In this document: piece after piece, positions 44,049-51,200 of the stretch | How the letters are laid out: each line of letters begins with the position of its first letter | Numbering within the stretch: the stretch's first letter is position 1 | DNA from: Streptomyces seoulensis | GTDB lineage: Bacteria; Actinomycetota; Actinomycetes; Streptomycetales; Streptomycetaceae | Reading direction: 5' to 3' | Length of the DNA: 64,000 nt | Assembly (NCBI GenBank): GCA_013364255.1 | Contig: CP054936.1 | Span: forward strand, 2,138,853 to 2,202,852 | The notes under the pieces: model-generated | Seen by the model: only the letters and a program-made list of their open reading frames with translations | What the model was told of the DNA's origin: nothing | The model's database searches: none | Program-made: the position numbers and the translations under genes

Positions 44049-44082
44049 CGGCTCCCGCTGGCGCGCCTCCGGTCCGAAGCAC
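44049..44082 (-). promoter_or_regulatory. leader element shared with the first sigma-factor gene
   Basis: On the minus strand this begins GTGCTTCGGACCGGAGGC and matches 30 of 34 positions of 6981-7014. The end of the identical 18-mer (44065) lies 115 nt from the ATG at 43949. Confidence 0.6.
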
Positions 44083-44092
44083 GAAATTCCGT

Positions 44093-44117
44093 CTGCCCGG
44101 GCGCGGGAGCGACAAAC
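44093..44117 (-). promoter_or_regulatory. possible SigB/F-type promoter of the sigma gene
   Basis: GTTT (44117-44114), 15 bp and GGGCAG (44098-44093) resemble the Streptomyces SigB-family pattern GTTT-N14-16-GGGTA. It would start transcription at about 44086, right at the shared leader element, and would allow autoregulation. Confidence 0.35.
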
Positions 44118-44210
44118 TCCGCTTCCCCGCGATTCTTTGCAGCGGGCAACGCTTCCTGGGACACGGCCCACATCAGGCCAGGTCAGTGAGGGTGCGGCAC
44201 AGCGATCGGG

Positions 44211-44657
44211 TCAGTTCAACGGGACCACGACGCTGATGCACTTGCCGCCGGAGGGCAGGTCGCAGACCTCGACGTCGCGGGCCAGCCGGCACACGATCGG
44301 CCAGCCGCGGCCGCCGAGCCGGCGCCGTCCCTGCCGGTCCACCGGCGGGCAGGCCACGGGCAGCCGGTCGCTGCGGTCGCTCACGCAGACGCGCACGTCC
44401 GGCCCGACGACGTCCACGTGGAAGTCGGTCACCCCGCCGCCGTGCAGGATGGCGTTGGTGGTCAGCTCGGAGGCGACGAGCTGGGCGTCGGAGACGGCGT
44501 GCGCGTCGCAGGGGGCGTGCCCGGCGCGGCAGCACTCACTGATCGCGCGTTCCACCGCGCGGCGGGCGTCGGCCGGCTTGCAGGACGCGCTCCGCTCCGC
44601 CCGGCCCCGGGCGGACGGCGCCTCGATGGTGGGGGTGGTGCTGTGCTTCTCGCACAT
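44211..44657 (-). CDS. RsbW-like anti-sigma ATPase
   Basis: 148 residues from ATG 44657, with GGAG just upstream. The N-box LVASELTTNAILHGGG, the strand VRVCVSDRSDRLP and the G2-like loop GRRRLGGRGWPIVCRL are present. The N-terminal 45 residues are less conserved and contain several cysteines (SASCKPAD, CCRAGHAPC). It precedes the sigma gene at 42990 on the same strand, separated by about 260 bp with a separate promoter, which makes it the best candidate anti-sigma factor for that sigma. Confidence 0.87.
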   Translation of the reverse strand: MCEKHSTTPTIEAPSARGRAERSASCKPADARRAVERAISECCRAGHAPCDAHAVSDAQLVASELTTNAILHGGGVTDFHVDVVGPDVRVCVSDRSDRLPVACPPVDRQGRRRLGGRGWPIVCRLARDVEVCDLPSGGKCISVVVPLN

Positions 44658-44803
44658 CTCCTCGCTCCCGGTGTCGTGAAGAGGGAAGCCGGACCGGCGG
44701 AAGACTCGCGTCCCGGCGGGTCCGGGCCGCCCGGTGGGCGGCGGCCGGCCCTCGGTGCCGCGCGGCCGGTGGCACGTGCCGCTCTCAGGTCTCCCTGTCC
44801 GGC

Positions 44804-44827
44804 TAGCCCCTGCGGGCGCGGTGAAAC
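44804..44827 (-). promoter_or_regulatory. possible SigB/F-type promoter of the RsbW-like gene
   Basis: GTTT (44827-44824), 14 bp and GGGCTA (44809-44804) lie about 147 bp upstream of the start. They resemble the pattern seen before the sigma gene, but the -10 box is not perfect. Confidence 0.3.
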
Positions 44828-44895
44828 CTCCCCGCGGCCCGGTCGGCGACGCGCTCGGGGCCATTGGAGCGCGTGGAGCGGGTACGCGCACTGTC

Positions 44896-45117
44896 ATGAC
44901 CGAAGTCGTTGACTCAGACGAGCTGTTGCGGCGCATCCAGCGGGCCAGGGCCTGCGCCGAGGAGGAGGAGCGGCGGTGGCGCGCCCGTCGCGACAGCCTC
45001 GGCGCCGGCGATCCGGAGCAGGCCCGCGAGGCGGCCGGCCGCGCACTGGCCTACGAGGCGGTCCTGCGCGTCCTGGACGAGATCGTCACCCCCGGCAAGC
45101 ACACCGCCCCGGCCTGA
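44896..45117 (+). CDS. small hypothetical helical protein
   Basis: 73 residues from ATG 44896. It is almost fully helical and charged (DELLRRIQRARACAEEEERRW), with a second helix of Ala/Arg. No close ribosome site is visible; GGAGCGGG lies 16-18 bases upstream. I recognise no family. It is divergent from the RsbW-like gene. Confidence 0.5.
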   Translation: MTEVVDSDELLRRIQRARACAEEEERRWRARRDSLGAGDPEQAREAAGRALAYEAVLRVLDEIVTPGKHTAPA

Positions 45118-45193
45118 CCGGGTCCCCGCCGGTGTCGGACCTCGCGGCATACGGACCCGCATGAAAGGGGCGGACCCGGACAGGCGTAGTGAC

Positions 45194-46669
45194 ATGGCTG
45201 TCGATCACACGCGCGCACCTGTCCTGGAAGCACTCGTCGACTACCGCCGCGAAGGACGGCTGTCGTTCACCCCGCCCGGGCACAAGCAGGCGCGCGGCGC
45301 GGATCCGGCGGTGCGCGAGGCGCTCGGCGACGCGGTCTTCCTGGGGGACGTGCTGGCCTCGGGCGGCCTCGACGACCGGCTGATGCGGGGGCGGGTGCTG
45401 GACCGGGCCGAGGAGCTGATGGCGGACGCCGTCCACGCCGACCACACCTTCTTCACCACCTGCGGCAGCTCCCTGTCGGTGAAGGCGGCGATGCTGGCGG
45501 TGGCCGGTCCGCACGAGAAGCTGTTGATCGGCCGGGACGCCCACAAGTCGGTCGCCTCCGGCCTGGTGCTGTCCGGCATCGAACCGGTCTGGGTGGACCC
45601 GCGCTGGGACGCCGAGCGGCACCTCGCCCATCCCCCGTCGGCCGAGGACTTCGAGCGGGCCTTGGCGGCGCACCCCGACGCCAAGGGCGCGCTGATCACC
45701 AGCCCGACCCCGTACGGCGCCTGCGCGGATCTGCGCGCGGTCGCCGAGGTCTGCCACCGGCGCGGGCTGCCGCTGATCGTGGACGAGGCGTGGGGCGCGC
45801 ACCTGCCGTTCCACCCGGACCTGCCGTCCTGGGCGATGGACGCCGGCGCCGACATCTGTGTGACGAGCATCCACAAGATGGGCAGCGGCCTGGAGCAGGG
45901 CTCGGTCTTCCACCTGCGGGGCGACCTGGTCCCCGCCGCGCTGCTGAAGATGCGCGCGGACCTGCTGGGCACCACCAGTCCCTCGGCGCTCATCTTCGCC
46001 GGGCTGGACGGCTGGCGGCGCCAGATGGCCCTGCGCGGCGAGGAGTTGATGGGCGGCGCCCTGGAGCTGGCGGGCCGGGTCCGCGGCGCGATCGAGGAGA
46101 TCGACGGCCTGCACGTCGAGGACCGCGACGACTTCTGCGGCCCCGGCCTCGCCGACGACTTCGACCCGCTGCCCGTCGTCATCGACGTCACCGGGCTCGG
46201 GATCACCGGTTACCGGGCCGCCGACTGGCTGCGCGAGCACCACCGGATCGACGCGCACCTGGCCGACCACCGCCGTATCGGCGCGCAGCTCACCCACGGC
46301 GACGACCGGGGGACGGCGGCCGAACTGCTGTCCGCGCTCAAGGACCTGTCCGGGGCCGCGGCGGAGCTGGACCCGGGGCCTCGGGTGGACGTGCCGGACC
46401 CGGCCGGGCTGCGCATGGAGCAGGCGCGGCTGCCGCGGGACGCGTTCTTCGGGGCCACCGAGGACGTTCCGGTGGGCGCGGCCGCCGGGCGGATCGCGGC
46501 CGAGATCATCACGCCGTACCCGCCCGGCATCCCGGCGGTGCTGCCGGGCGAGCGGCTGACCGGGCCCGTGCTGCGCTACCTGACCACCGGTCTGGCCGCC
46601 GGCATGAACCTCCCGGACCCGAGCGACGCCGAACTGAAGACGGTGCGGGTGACGGCGGACGCCAAGTGA
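45194..46669 (+). CDS. PLP-dependent Orn/Lys/Arg decarboxylase family enzyme
   Basis: 491 residues from ATG 45194 (ATG 45161 would add 11 residues; both ribosome sites are weak). The fold-type I motifs are FTPPGHKQARGADP at the start, TFFTTCGSSLSVKAAML, LIVDEAWGAH and Lys228 in TSIHKMGSGLEQGS as the cofactor lysine. The C-terminal domain has EIITPYPPGIPAVLPGE, characteristic of the family. It probably makes a polyamine or diamine (for example cadaverine) from a basic amino acid in the cytosol. It lacks the N-terminal receiver-like domain of enterobacterial inducible forms. Confidence 0.87.
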   Translation: MAVDHTRAPVLEALVDYRREGRLSFTPPGHKQARGADPAVREALGDAVFLGDVLASGGLDDRLMRGRVLDRAEELMADAVHADHTFFTTCGSSLSVKAAMLAVAGPHEKLLIGRDAHKSVASGLVLSGIEPVWVDPRWDAERHLAHPPSAEDFERALAAHPDAKGALITSPTPYGACADLRAVAEVCHRRGLPLIVDEAWGAHLPFHPDLPSWAMDAGADICVTSIHKMGSGLEQGSVFHLRGDLVPAALLKMRADLLGTTSPSALIFAGLDGWRRQMALRGEELMGGALELAGRVRGAIEEIDGLHVEDRDDFCGPGLADDFDPLPVVIDVTGLGITGYRAADWLREHHRIDAHLADHRRIGAQLTHGDDRGTAAELLSALKDLSGAAAELDPGPRVDVPDPAGLRMEQARLPRDAFFGATEDVPVGAAAGRIAAEIITPYPPGIPAVLPGERLTGPVLRYLTTGLAAGMNLPDPSDAELKTVRVTADAK

Positions 46670-46807
46670 GGACGCCGGATGAAAGCGAGTGAAACCGGTC
46701 ACGCGGGTCCCCGACGACCGCGCGGAACGGCCGGAAATGGTTTACGGTTCATCCATACGCGGTGACGGGGTCGATCCGATGAGTCCCCCGTGCACCGTCG
46801 CGAACGG

Positions 46808-46843
46808 CCCTGGCTGGCTTCCCCCGTCCAGCCAGGGCTTTTT
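46808..46843 (+). terminator. intrinsic terminator with T-tract
   Basis: CCCTGGCTGG (46808-46817) and CCAGCCAGGG (46828-46837) form a perfect 10-bp stem followed by CTTTTT. It is a rare canonical Rho-independent terminator for this GC-rich DNA. It lies 139 bp after the decarboxylase stop. The rest of 46670-47035 shows no gene, but a short RNA ending here is possible. Confidence 0.85.
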
Positions 46844-47035
46844 CCTGTCCGCACGGCCGTCGCCCGACCCCGGCCGGGACACTACGGACAGCTCCCGGCG
46901 ACCGTCCGGGTCCGGCGGGCGGTGCCCGCCGGGGCGACGGCGGCCACCGCCGCCGAGGTGCCCGGGACCCGCGCAGCGGCTGAAAATGGGCGTAGGCACA
47001 TGCGCCACACCGATCGCCGGCGAGAGGCCCAGGTC

Positions 47036-47488
47036 ATGACGAAGCCGATCAAACTGCTGACCGCCCTCCCCCACAAGCAGCGCGAACGCCTGATGGAGCT
47101 CGCGAAGGAGGTCTCCTTCCCCGAGGACGCGCGGATCTTCGAGGCGGGCGGCACGGCCGACCGCTTCTGGGTCATCCGCACCGGCGCCGTCCACCTCGAC
47201 CAGCCGGTCACGGCCACCCGCCGGGTGACCGTGGCGAGCCTGGGCGCGGGCGATCTGCTCGGCTGGTCCTGGCTGTTCCCGCCCTACCAGTGGGACTTCG
47301 GCGCGGAGGCGTTCAGCCAGGTGCGGGCCTACGAGTTCGACGGGCCGGCGGTGCTGGGGCTGTCGGTGGAGGACCCGCTGCTCGGGCTGTCCCTGGTGCG
47401 GACGGTGGCCGAGATCCTGGCCCACCGGCTGGAGCTGACCCGCGGCCGGCTCATGGAGCAGTACACGATCCCCCGGCGCGGCCTGTAG
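47036..47488 (+). CDS. cyclic-nucleotide-binding-domain protein without DNA-binding domain
   Basis: 150 residues from ATG 47036, preceded by GAGAGG. It consists almost only of a Crp-like beta-barrel (ARIFEAGGTADRFWVIRTGAVHL, then TVASLGAGDLLGWSWLF) and one C-terminal helix; the helix-turn-helix of Crp/Fnr regulators is absent. The phosphate-binding cassette reads GAGDLLGWSWL, without the usual FGE...R, so cAMP binding is doubtful. It could be a ligand-binding regulator of a partner protein. Confidence 0.82.
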   Translation: MTKPIKLLTALPHKQRERLMELAKEVSFPEDARIFEAGGTADRFWVIRTGAVHLDQPVTATRRVTVASLGAGDLLGWSWLFPPYQWDFGAEAFSQVRAYEFDGPAVLGLSVEDPLLGLSLVRTVAEILAHRLELTRGRLMEQYTIPRRGL

Positions 47489-47529
47489 GGGCCGGCCGGG
47501 GCGCCGCCGCCCGCGGGGCTCGCCCGGGT

Positions 47530-48837
47530 TCAGACGCGGTAGCGGCGCAGCGCCGGCACGGCCGCCGCCAGGCCCAGCATCAGCACGACGACGAGCAGCC
47601 CGCCGCCGGCGACGGCCGCGCGCGGCCCGAAGGCGGAGCCGGCGGTGCCGTGCAGCACGTCGGCCAGGCGCGGGCCGCCCGCGACGACCACCGTGAAGAC
47701 GCCCTGCATCCGGCCGCGCATCTCGTCGGTGGCGGCGGACAGCAGGATCGCGCCGCGGAACACCATGGAGACCATGTCGGCGACGCCGGCGGCGGCCAGG
47801 AAGGCCACCGCGATCCACAGGTTGCGGGTCGCGCCGGACCCGGCGACGGCGATCCCCCAGGCGGTCACCGAGCCGATGACCATCCAGCCGTGCCGGCGCG
47901 CCCGGGAGAAGGTGCCGGAGAACAGGCCGCCGAGCACCGCGCCGATGGGGATGGCCGCGAACAGCAGGCCGAGCGCGAGGCCCTCGCCGTAGGGGGCGTA
48001 CGTCTCGGCGGCCAGCTGCGGGAACAGGGCGCGGGGCATGCCGAAGACCATGGCGATGATGTCGGCGAGGAAGGACAGCAGCAGGACCTTGTGGCCCGAG
48101 ATGTAGCGGAACCCGGCGGTGATCTCGCGCATCCCGGCGCGGCGGACGGCGGTGCCGGACAGCGGCGGCAGCGCGGGCAGGCGCAGTACGGCCCACACCG
48201 TGGCGCACAGGGCCACGGCGTCGATCAGGTACAGCTCGGGCAGCCCGATGACGGGTATCAGCGCGCCGGCCAGCAGCGGTCCGGCCACCAGGCCGGTCTG
48301 CATGACGGTGGAGCCCAGGGCGTTGGCGGCGGGCAGTTCCTCGGCGGGCACCAGGCGGGCGATGGAGGCGTTGCGGGCCGGGGAGTTCAGTCCGAAGAAG
48401 GCCTGCTGAAGGGCGAGCAGCACCATCAGCACCGCCACCGAGTCCAGGTGCGTGAGGGCCTGGAGCCAGAACAGCAGCGAGGTGACGGCGATGCCGATGT
48501 TGGTGACCAGGAGCAGTTTGCGGCGGTCCACGGTGTCGGCGACGGCGCCGCCCCACAGTGCGAACGCCACCATCGGCACCAGGCCGGCGAGGCTGGCGTA
48601 GCCGACCCAGGCCGAGGAGCCGGTGATGTCGTAGATCTGCTTGGGCACGGCGACGGCGGTGAGCTGGCTGCCGACCGCGGTGACGATGGTCGAGGTCCAC
48701 AGCCTGCGGTAGGCGGGGCGGCGCAGGGGGCGGGTGTCCATGGCCCAGCGGCGCCAGCCGCGCCGGTCGGCTCCGGCCGGTTCCGGGGCGTCCGCCCGGG
48801 GTTCGGCGCTGCTGTCGGTGGTCTCGCTGGTGTCCAC
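47530..48837 (-). CDS. MFS transporter, EntS-like exporter
   Basis: 435 residues from GTG 48837, with AGGAAG upstream. A soluble Asp/Glu-rich N-terminus (about 30 residues) precedes 12 predicted helices. The loop 2-3 motif GAVADTVDRRKLLL and the later FGLNSPARNASIARLVP match the DHA3/EntS group of siderophore or drug exporters. The substrate is unknown and no siderophore genes are next to it. It is convergent with the cNMP gene and divergent from the Wbl gene. Confidence 0.87.
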   Translation of the reverse strand: MDTSETTDSSAEPRADAPEPAGADRRGWRRWAMDTRPLRRPAYRRLWTSTIVTAVGSQLTAVAVPKQIYDITGSSAWVGYASLAGLVPMVAFALWGGAVADTVDRRKLLLVTNIGIAVTSLLFWLQALTHLDSVAVLMVLLALQQAFFGLNSPARNASIARLVPAEELPAANALGSTVMQTGLVAGPLLAGALIPVIGLPELYLIDAVALCATVWAVLRLPALPPLSGTAVRRAGMREITAGFRYISGHKVLLLSFLADIIAMVFGMPRALFPQLAAETYAPYGEGLALGLLFAAIPIGAVLGGLFSGTFSRARRHGWMVIGSVTAWGIAVAGSGATRNLWIAVAFLAAAGVADMVSMVFRGAILLSAATDEMRGRMQGVFTVVVAGGPRLADVLHGTAGSAFGPRAAVAGGGLLVVVLMLGLAAAVPALRRYRV

Positions 48838-49084
48838 TGTCTTCCTGGTTGCTCGTTACATCTTTTTGTCGGACTTCACTATCGCAGCACCGGCTGTGCG
48901 GCGGGAACCACCGGCCGGGGAGCACACGGGCGCGGAGGCGGACGGCGTACGGAGCACCTGTGCGGATTCTGCGAAGGTCGGCGGCCTGGGCGCTCGGCCG
49001 GTTTCGCACTGTTTCGCCCGGTCACCCGATGTGGCGTACGAACTTTTGACAGGCACGGACGACTTCGATCGCAGGTGACTTCTC

Positions 49085-49342
49085 ATGGACAACTGGCGCG
49101 ACCACGCCGCGTGCCGCCAGGAGGACCCCGACCTCTTCTTCCCGATCGGCACCACGGGCCCGGCACTGCTCCAGACCGAGCAGGCCAAGGCGGTGTGCGG
49201 CCGCTGCCCGGTACGCGAGCAGTGCCTGGACTGGGCGCTGGAGTCGGACCAGGCCATCGGTGTGTGGGGCGGAACGAGCGAGAACGAGCGGCGCGCGCTG
49301 AAGCGGCGGCGTGCGGCGGCGGCCCGCCGGCACTCGGGCTGA
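49085..49342 (+). CDS. WhiB-like (Wbl) iron-sulfur transcription factor
   Basis: 85 residues from ATG 49085, with AGGTG upstream. Four cysteines at 10, 38, 41 and 47 (spacing C-x27-C-x2-C-x5-C) are the [4Fe-4S] ligands, followed by the G(V/I)WGG turn at residues 58-62 and a basic C-terminus (RRALKRRRAAAARR). The short form resembles the WblE/WhiB-type group more than WblC or WhiD. It probably acts by binding the major sigma factor. Confidence 0.93.
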   Translation: MDNWRDHAACRQEDPDLFFPIGTTGPALLQTEQAKAVCGRCPVREQCLDWALESDQAIGVWGGTSENERRALKRRRAAAARRHSG

Positions 49343-49366
49343 GCACCGTCCCGGCCGGCACGCGAC

Positions 49367-49416
49367 CGCCAGGGCCCCGTCCGGAGATCCGCGGATCTCC
49401 GGACGGGGCCCTGGCG
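49367..49416. terminator. 50-bp perfect palindrome (terminator)
   Basis: 25-bp arms 49367-49391 and 49392-49416 are perfect reverse complements with no spacer. It follows the Wbl stop by 24 bases and lies in front of the convergent M1 peptidase end. Confidence 0.75.
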
Positions 49417-49521
49417 TGCGTACGCCCGTGAACGTGTCGGTGCGGAGGTGGCGCCGGGATCGGTGGCCGGCCCCCGCGATCAGGTGACGTACCGGCCCCG
49501 GTCACCCGGCGGGGCAGGCGC

Positions 49522-50988
49522 TCACGGGGTGTCCGGCTTGCCCTTCGTGAGCAGCCAGGTGTGGAACAGCCCGTCGAGGTTCTTGCCGGACACCCTCTCC
49601 GCCAGGGCGGTGAACTGGGCGGTGGTCCCGTTGCCGTGGCGGTGGTCGGCGGCCCAGGTGCGCAGGACGCGGAAGAAGGCCGTGTCGCCGACCGCTCCGC
49701 GCAGCTTGTGCAGCACCATCGCGCCGCGCGAGTAGACGGGGCTGGCGAAGATATTCTCGCCGTCGCCCGGGTCGCCGGGCGGGAACGCCCACAGGGCGTC
49801 GCCGGCCGGGCGGGCGTACAGCGCGTCGAACCGGTCCTGGGCACTGCGGCCGCCGTGCTGCTCGGCGTAGAGCCACTCGGCGTAGGTCGCGAAGCCCTCG
49901 TTGAGCCAGATGTCCTTCCAGCGGGTGACGGACACCGAGTCGCCGAACCACTGGTGGGCGCTCTCGTGGACGAGCGTGCTCAGGCTCGGCGCGGAGTCGT
50001 ACAGCGGCCGGCTCTGCGTCTCCAGCGCGTAGCCGACGGACGGGGCGTGGTCGACGATCGATCCGGCGCCCTGGAAGGGGTAGGGCCCGAACAGCTTGCT
50101 CTCCCACTCCAGCACCGAGGGCAGCTGCTTCAGCACCGGGGCGGCGTCGGCCGCCTCGCGCGGGTCGACCGCGTTGTAGATCTTCAGGCCGTCGCGGGTG
50201 GTGTACTGCTCGACCTGGAACTTGCCCACGGTGGCGGTGGCGAGGTAGGCGGCCATCGGCTCCGGCTGGCGCCAGCGGAAGGTGGTGCGGCCGCCCGCGG
50301 TGCGGCTGCCGAGGTAGAGGCCGTTGGCGACCGCGGTGTGCCCCTGCGGGACGGTGATGGTGAAGTCGTACGACGACTTGTCCGTCGGGTGGTTGTTCGC
50401 CGGGAACCAGGTCATCGCGCCCTGCGGCTCCCCGGCGACGAAGGCGCCGTCGTCGGTGGTGATCCAGCCGTCGTCGGAGCCGTCGGGGTCGGTGACCTGC
50501 TCGGGCGATCCGTTGTAGGCGACGGTGACGCGGAAGCGGTGGCCCTTGGGCAGGGCGGTGCGCGGGGTGACGACGAGTTCCTGGCCGTCGCGCCGGAAGG
50601 CGGCCGGGGCGCCGTCGACCGTGAGCCGGGTGACTTTGAGGCCGTTGAGGTCGAGGTCGAACCGGGTCAGGCGCTGGGTGGCGCGGGCGGTGAGCACGGC
50701 CGTGCCGTCCAGGCGCCTGCTGCCCGGGTCGTAGCCCAGGGTCAGGCCGTAGTGCTCGACGTGGTAGCCGCCGTTGCCGGCGAGCGGGAAGTAGGGGTCG
50801 CCGGCGCCGGCGGAGCCGGTGGTGCGGGCCGCCGGGTGTCCGGCGGGGATGTGGGCGGGGCCGGCCGCCGCGGGGCCGCCGGCCGCCAGCAGCGCCGCGA
50901 GGGCGACGGGGACGGTGGCGGCCACGGCATCACGGCGCAGGGCCGCACCGCGTCCGGCTCCGGCGGGCCGCTTCGGGGGTGGCGTCAC
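49522..50988 (-). CDS. secreted M1-family zinc metallopeptidase
   Basis: 488 residues from GTG 50988, five bases after AAGGAGA. An N-terminal Arg-rich start and hydrophobic run (AVAATVPVALAALLAAGGPAAAG) make a signal peptide, possibly Tat-like, although no clear twin-arginine motif is seen. The beta-sheet domain is followed by the zinc site His341-Glu342-His345 (HESAHQWFGD) and Glu364 (LNEGFATY), the M1 arrangement HEXXH-x18-E. The exopeptidase GAMEN-like motif reads GAMTWFPANN earlier. It is shorter than PepN because the C-terminal helical domain is missing, so the size fits the secreted Streptomyces M1 group. Confidence 0.9.
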   Translation of the reverse strand: MTPPPKRPAGAGRGAALRRDAVAATVPVALAALLAAGGPAAAGPAHIPAGHPAARTTGSAGAGDPYFPLAGNGGYHVEHYGLTLGYDPGSRRLDGTAVLTARATQRLTRFDLDLNGLKVTRLTVDGAPAAFRRDGQELVVTPRTALPKGHRFRVTVAYNGSPEQVTDPDGSDDGWITTDDGAFVAGEPQGAMTWFPANNHPTDKSSYDFTITVPQGHTAVANGLYLGSRTAGGRTTFRWRQPEPMAAYLATATVGKFQVEQYTTRDGLKIYNAVDPREAADAAPVLKQLPSVLEWESKLFGPYPFQGAGSIVDHAPSVGYALETQSRPLYDSAPSLSTLVHESAHQWFGDSVSVTRWKDIWLNEGFATYAEWLYAEQHGGRSAQDRFDALYARPAGDALWAFPPGDPGDGENIFASPVYSRGAMVLHKLRGAVGDTAFFRVLRTWAADHRHGNGTTAQFTALAERVSGKNLDGLFHTWLLTKGKPDTP

Positions 50989-51148
50989 GTGCTCTCCTTG
51001 GGGGCTCGGGGGATGGCGCGCGATCAACGCCCCACAGACTAGGGGCGACCCGCAGCGGATCGGCCGAGTTTTCCGCGACACGTCGCACCGCGTCGCGTGT
51101 CGCGGCCGCCCGCCGGCGGACGAAGTGGCGCTTTCCCCGCACACCGCG

Positions 51149-51180
51149 CCGCCCGCAGCCCGCGAACGGGCGGCGGGCGG
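51149..51180 (-). terminator. hairpin after the flavin dehydrogenase gene
   Basis: CCGCCCGC (51149-51156) and GCGGGCGG (51173-51180) form the stem just past the stop at 51201 on the minus strand. Confidence 0.45.
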
Positions 51181-51200
51181 CGGGGCGTTCGGTCAGGCCG

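Noticed and set aside
48838..49084. TTGACA at 49046 as the Wbl promoter
   Set aside because: No acceptable -10 box lies 16-19 bp downstream and transcription would begin almost at the start codon.
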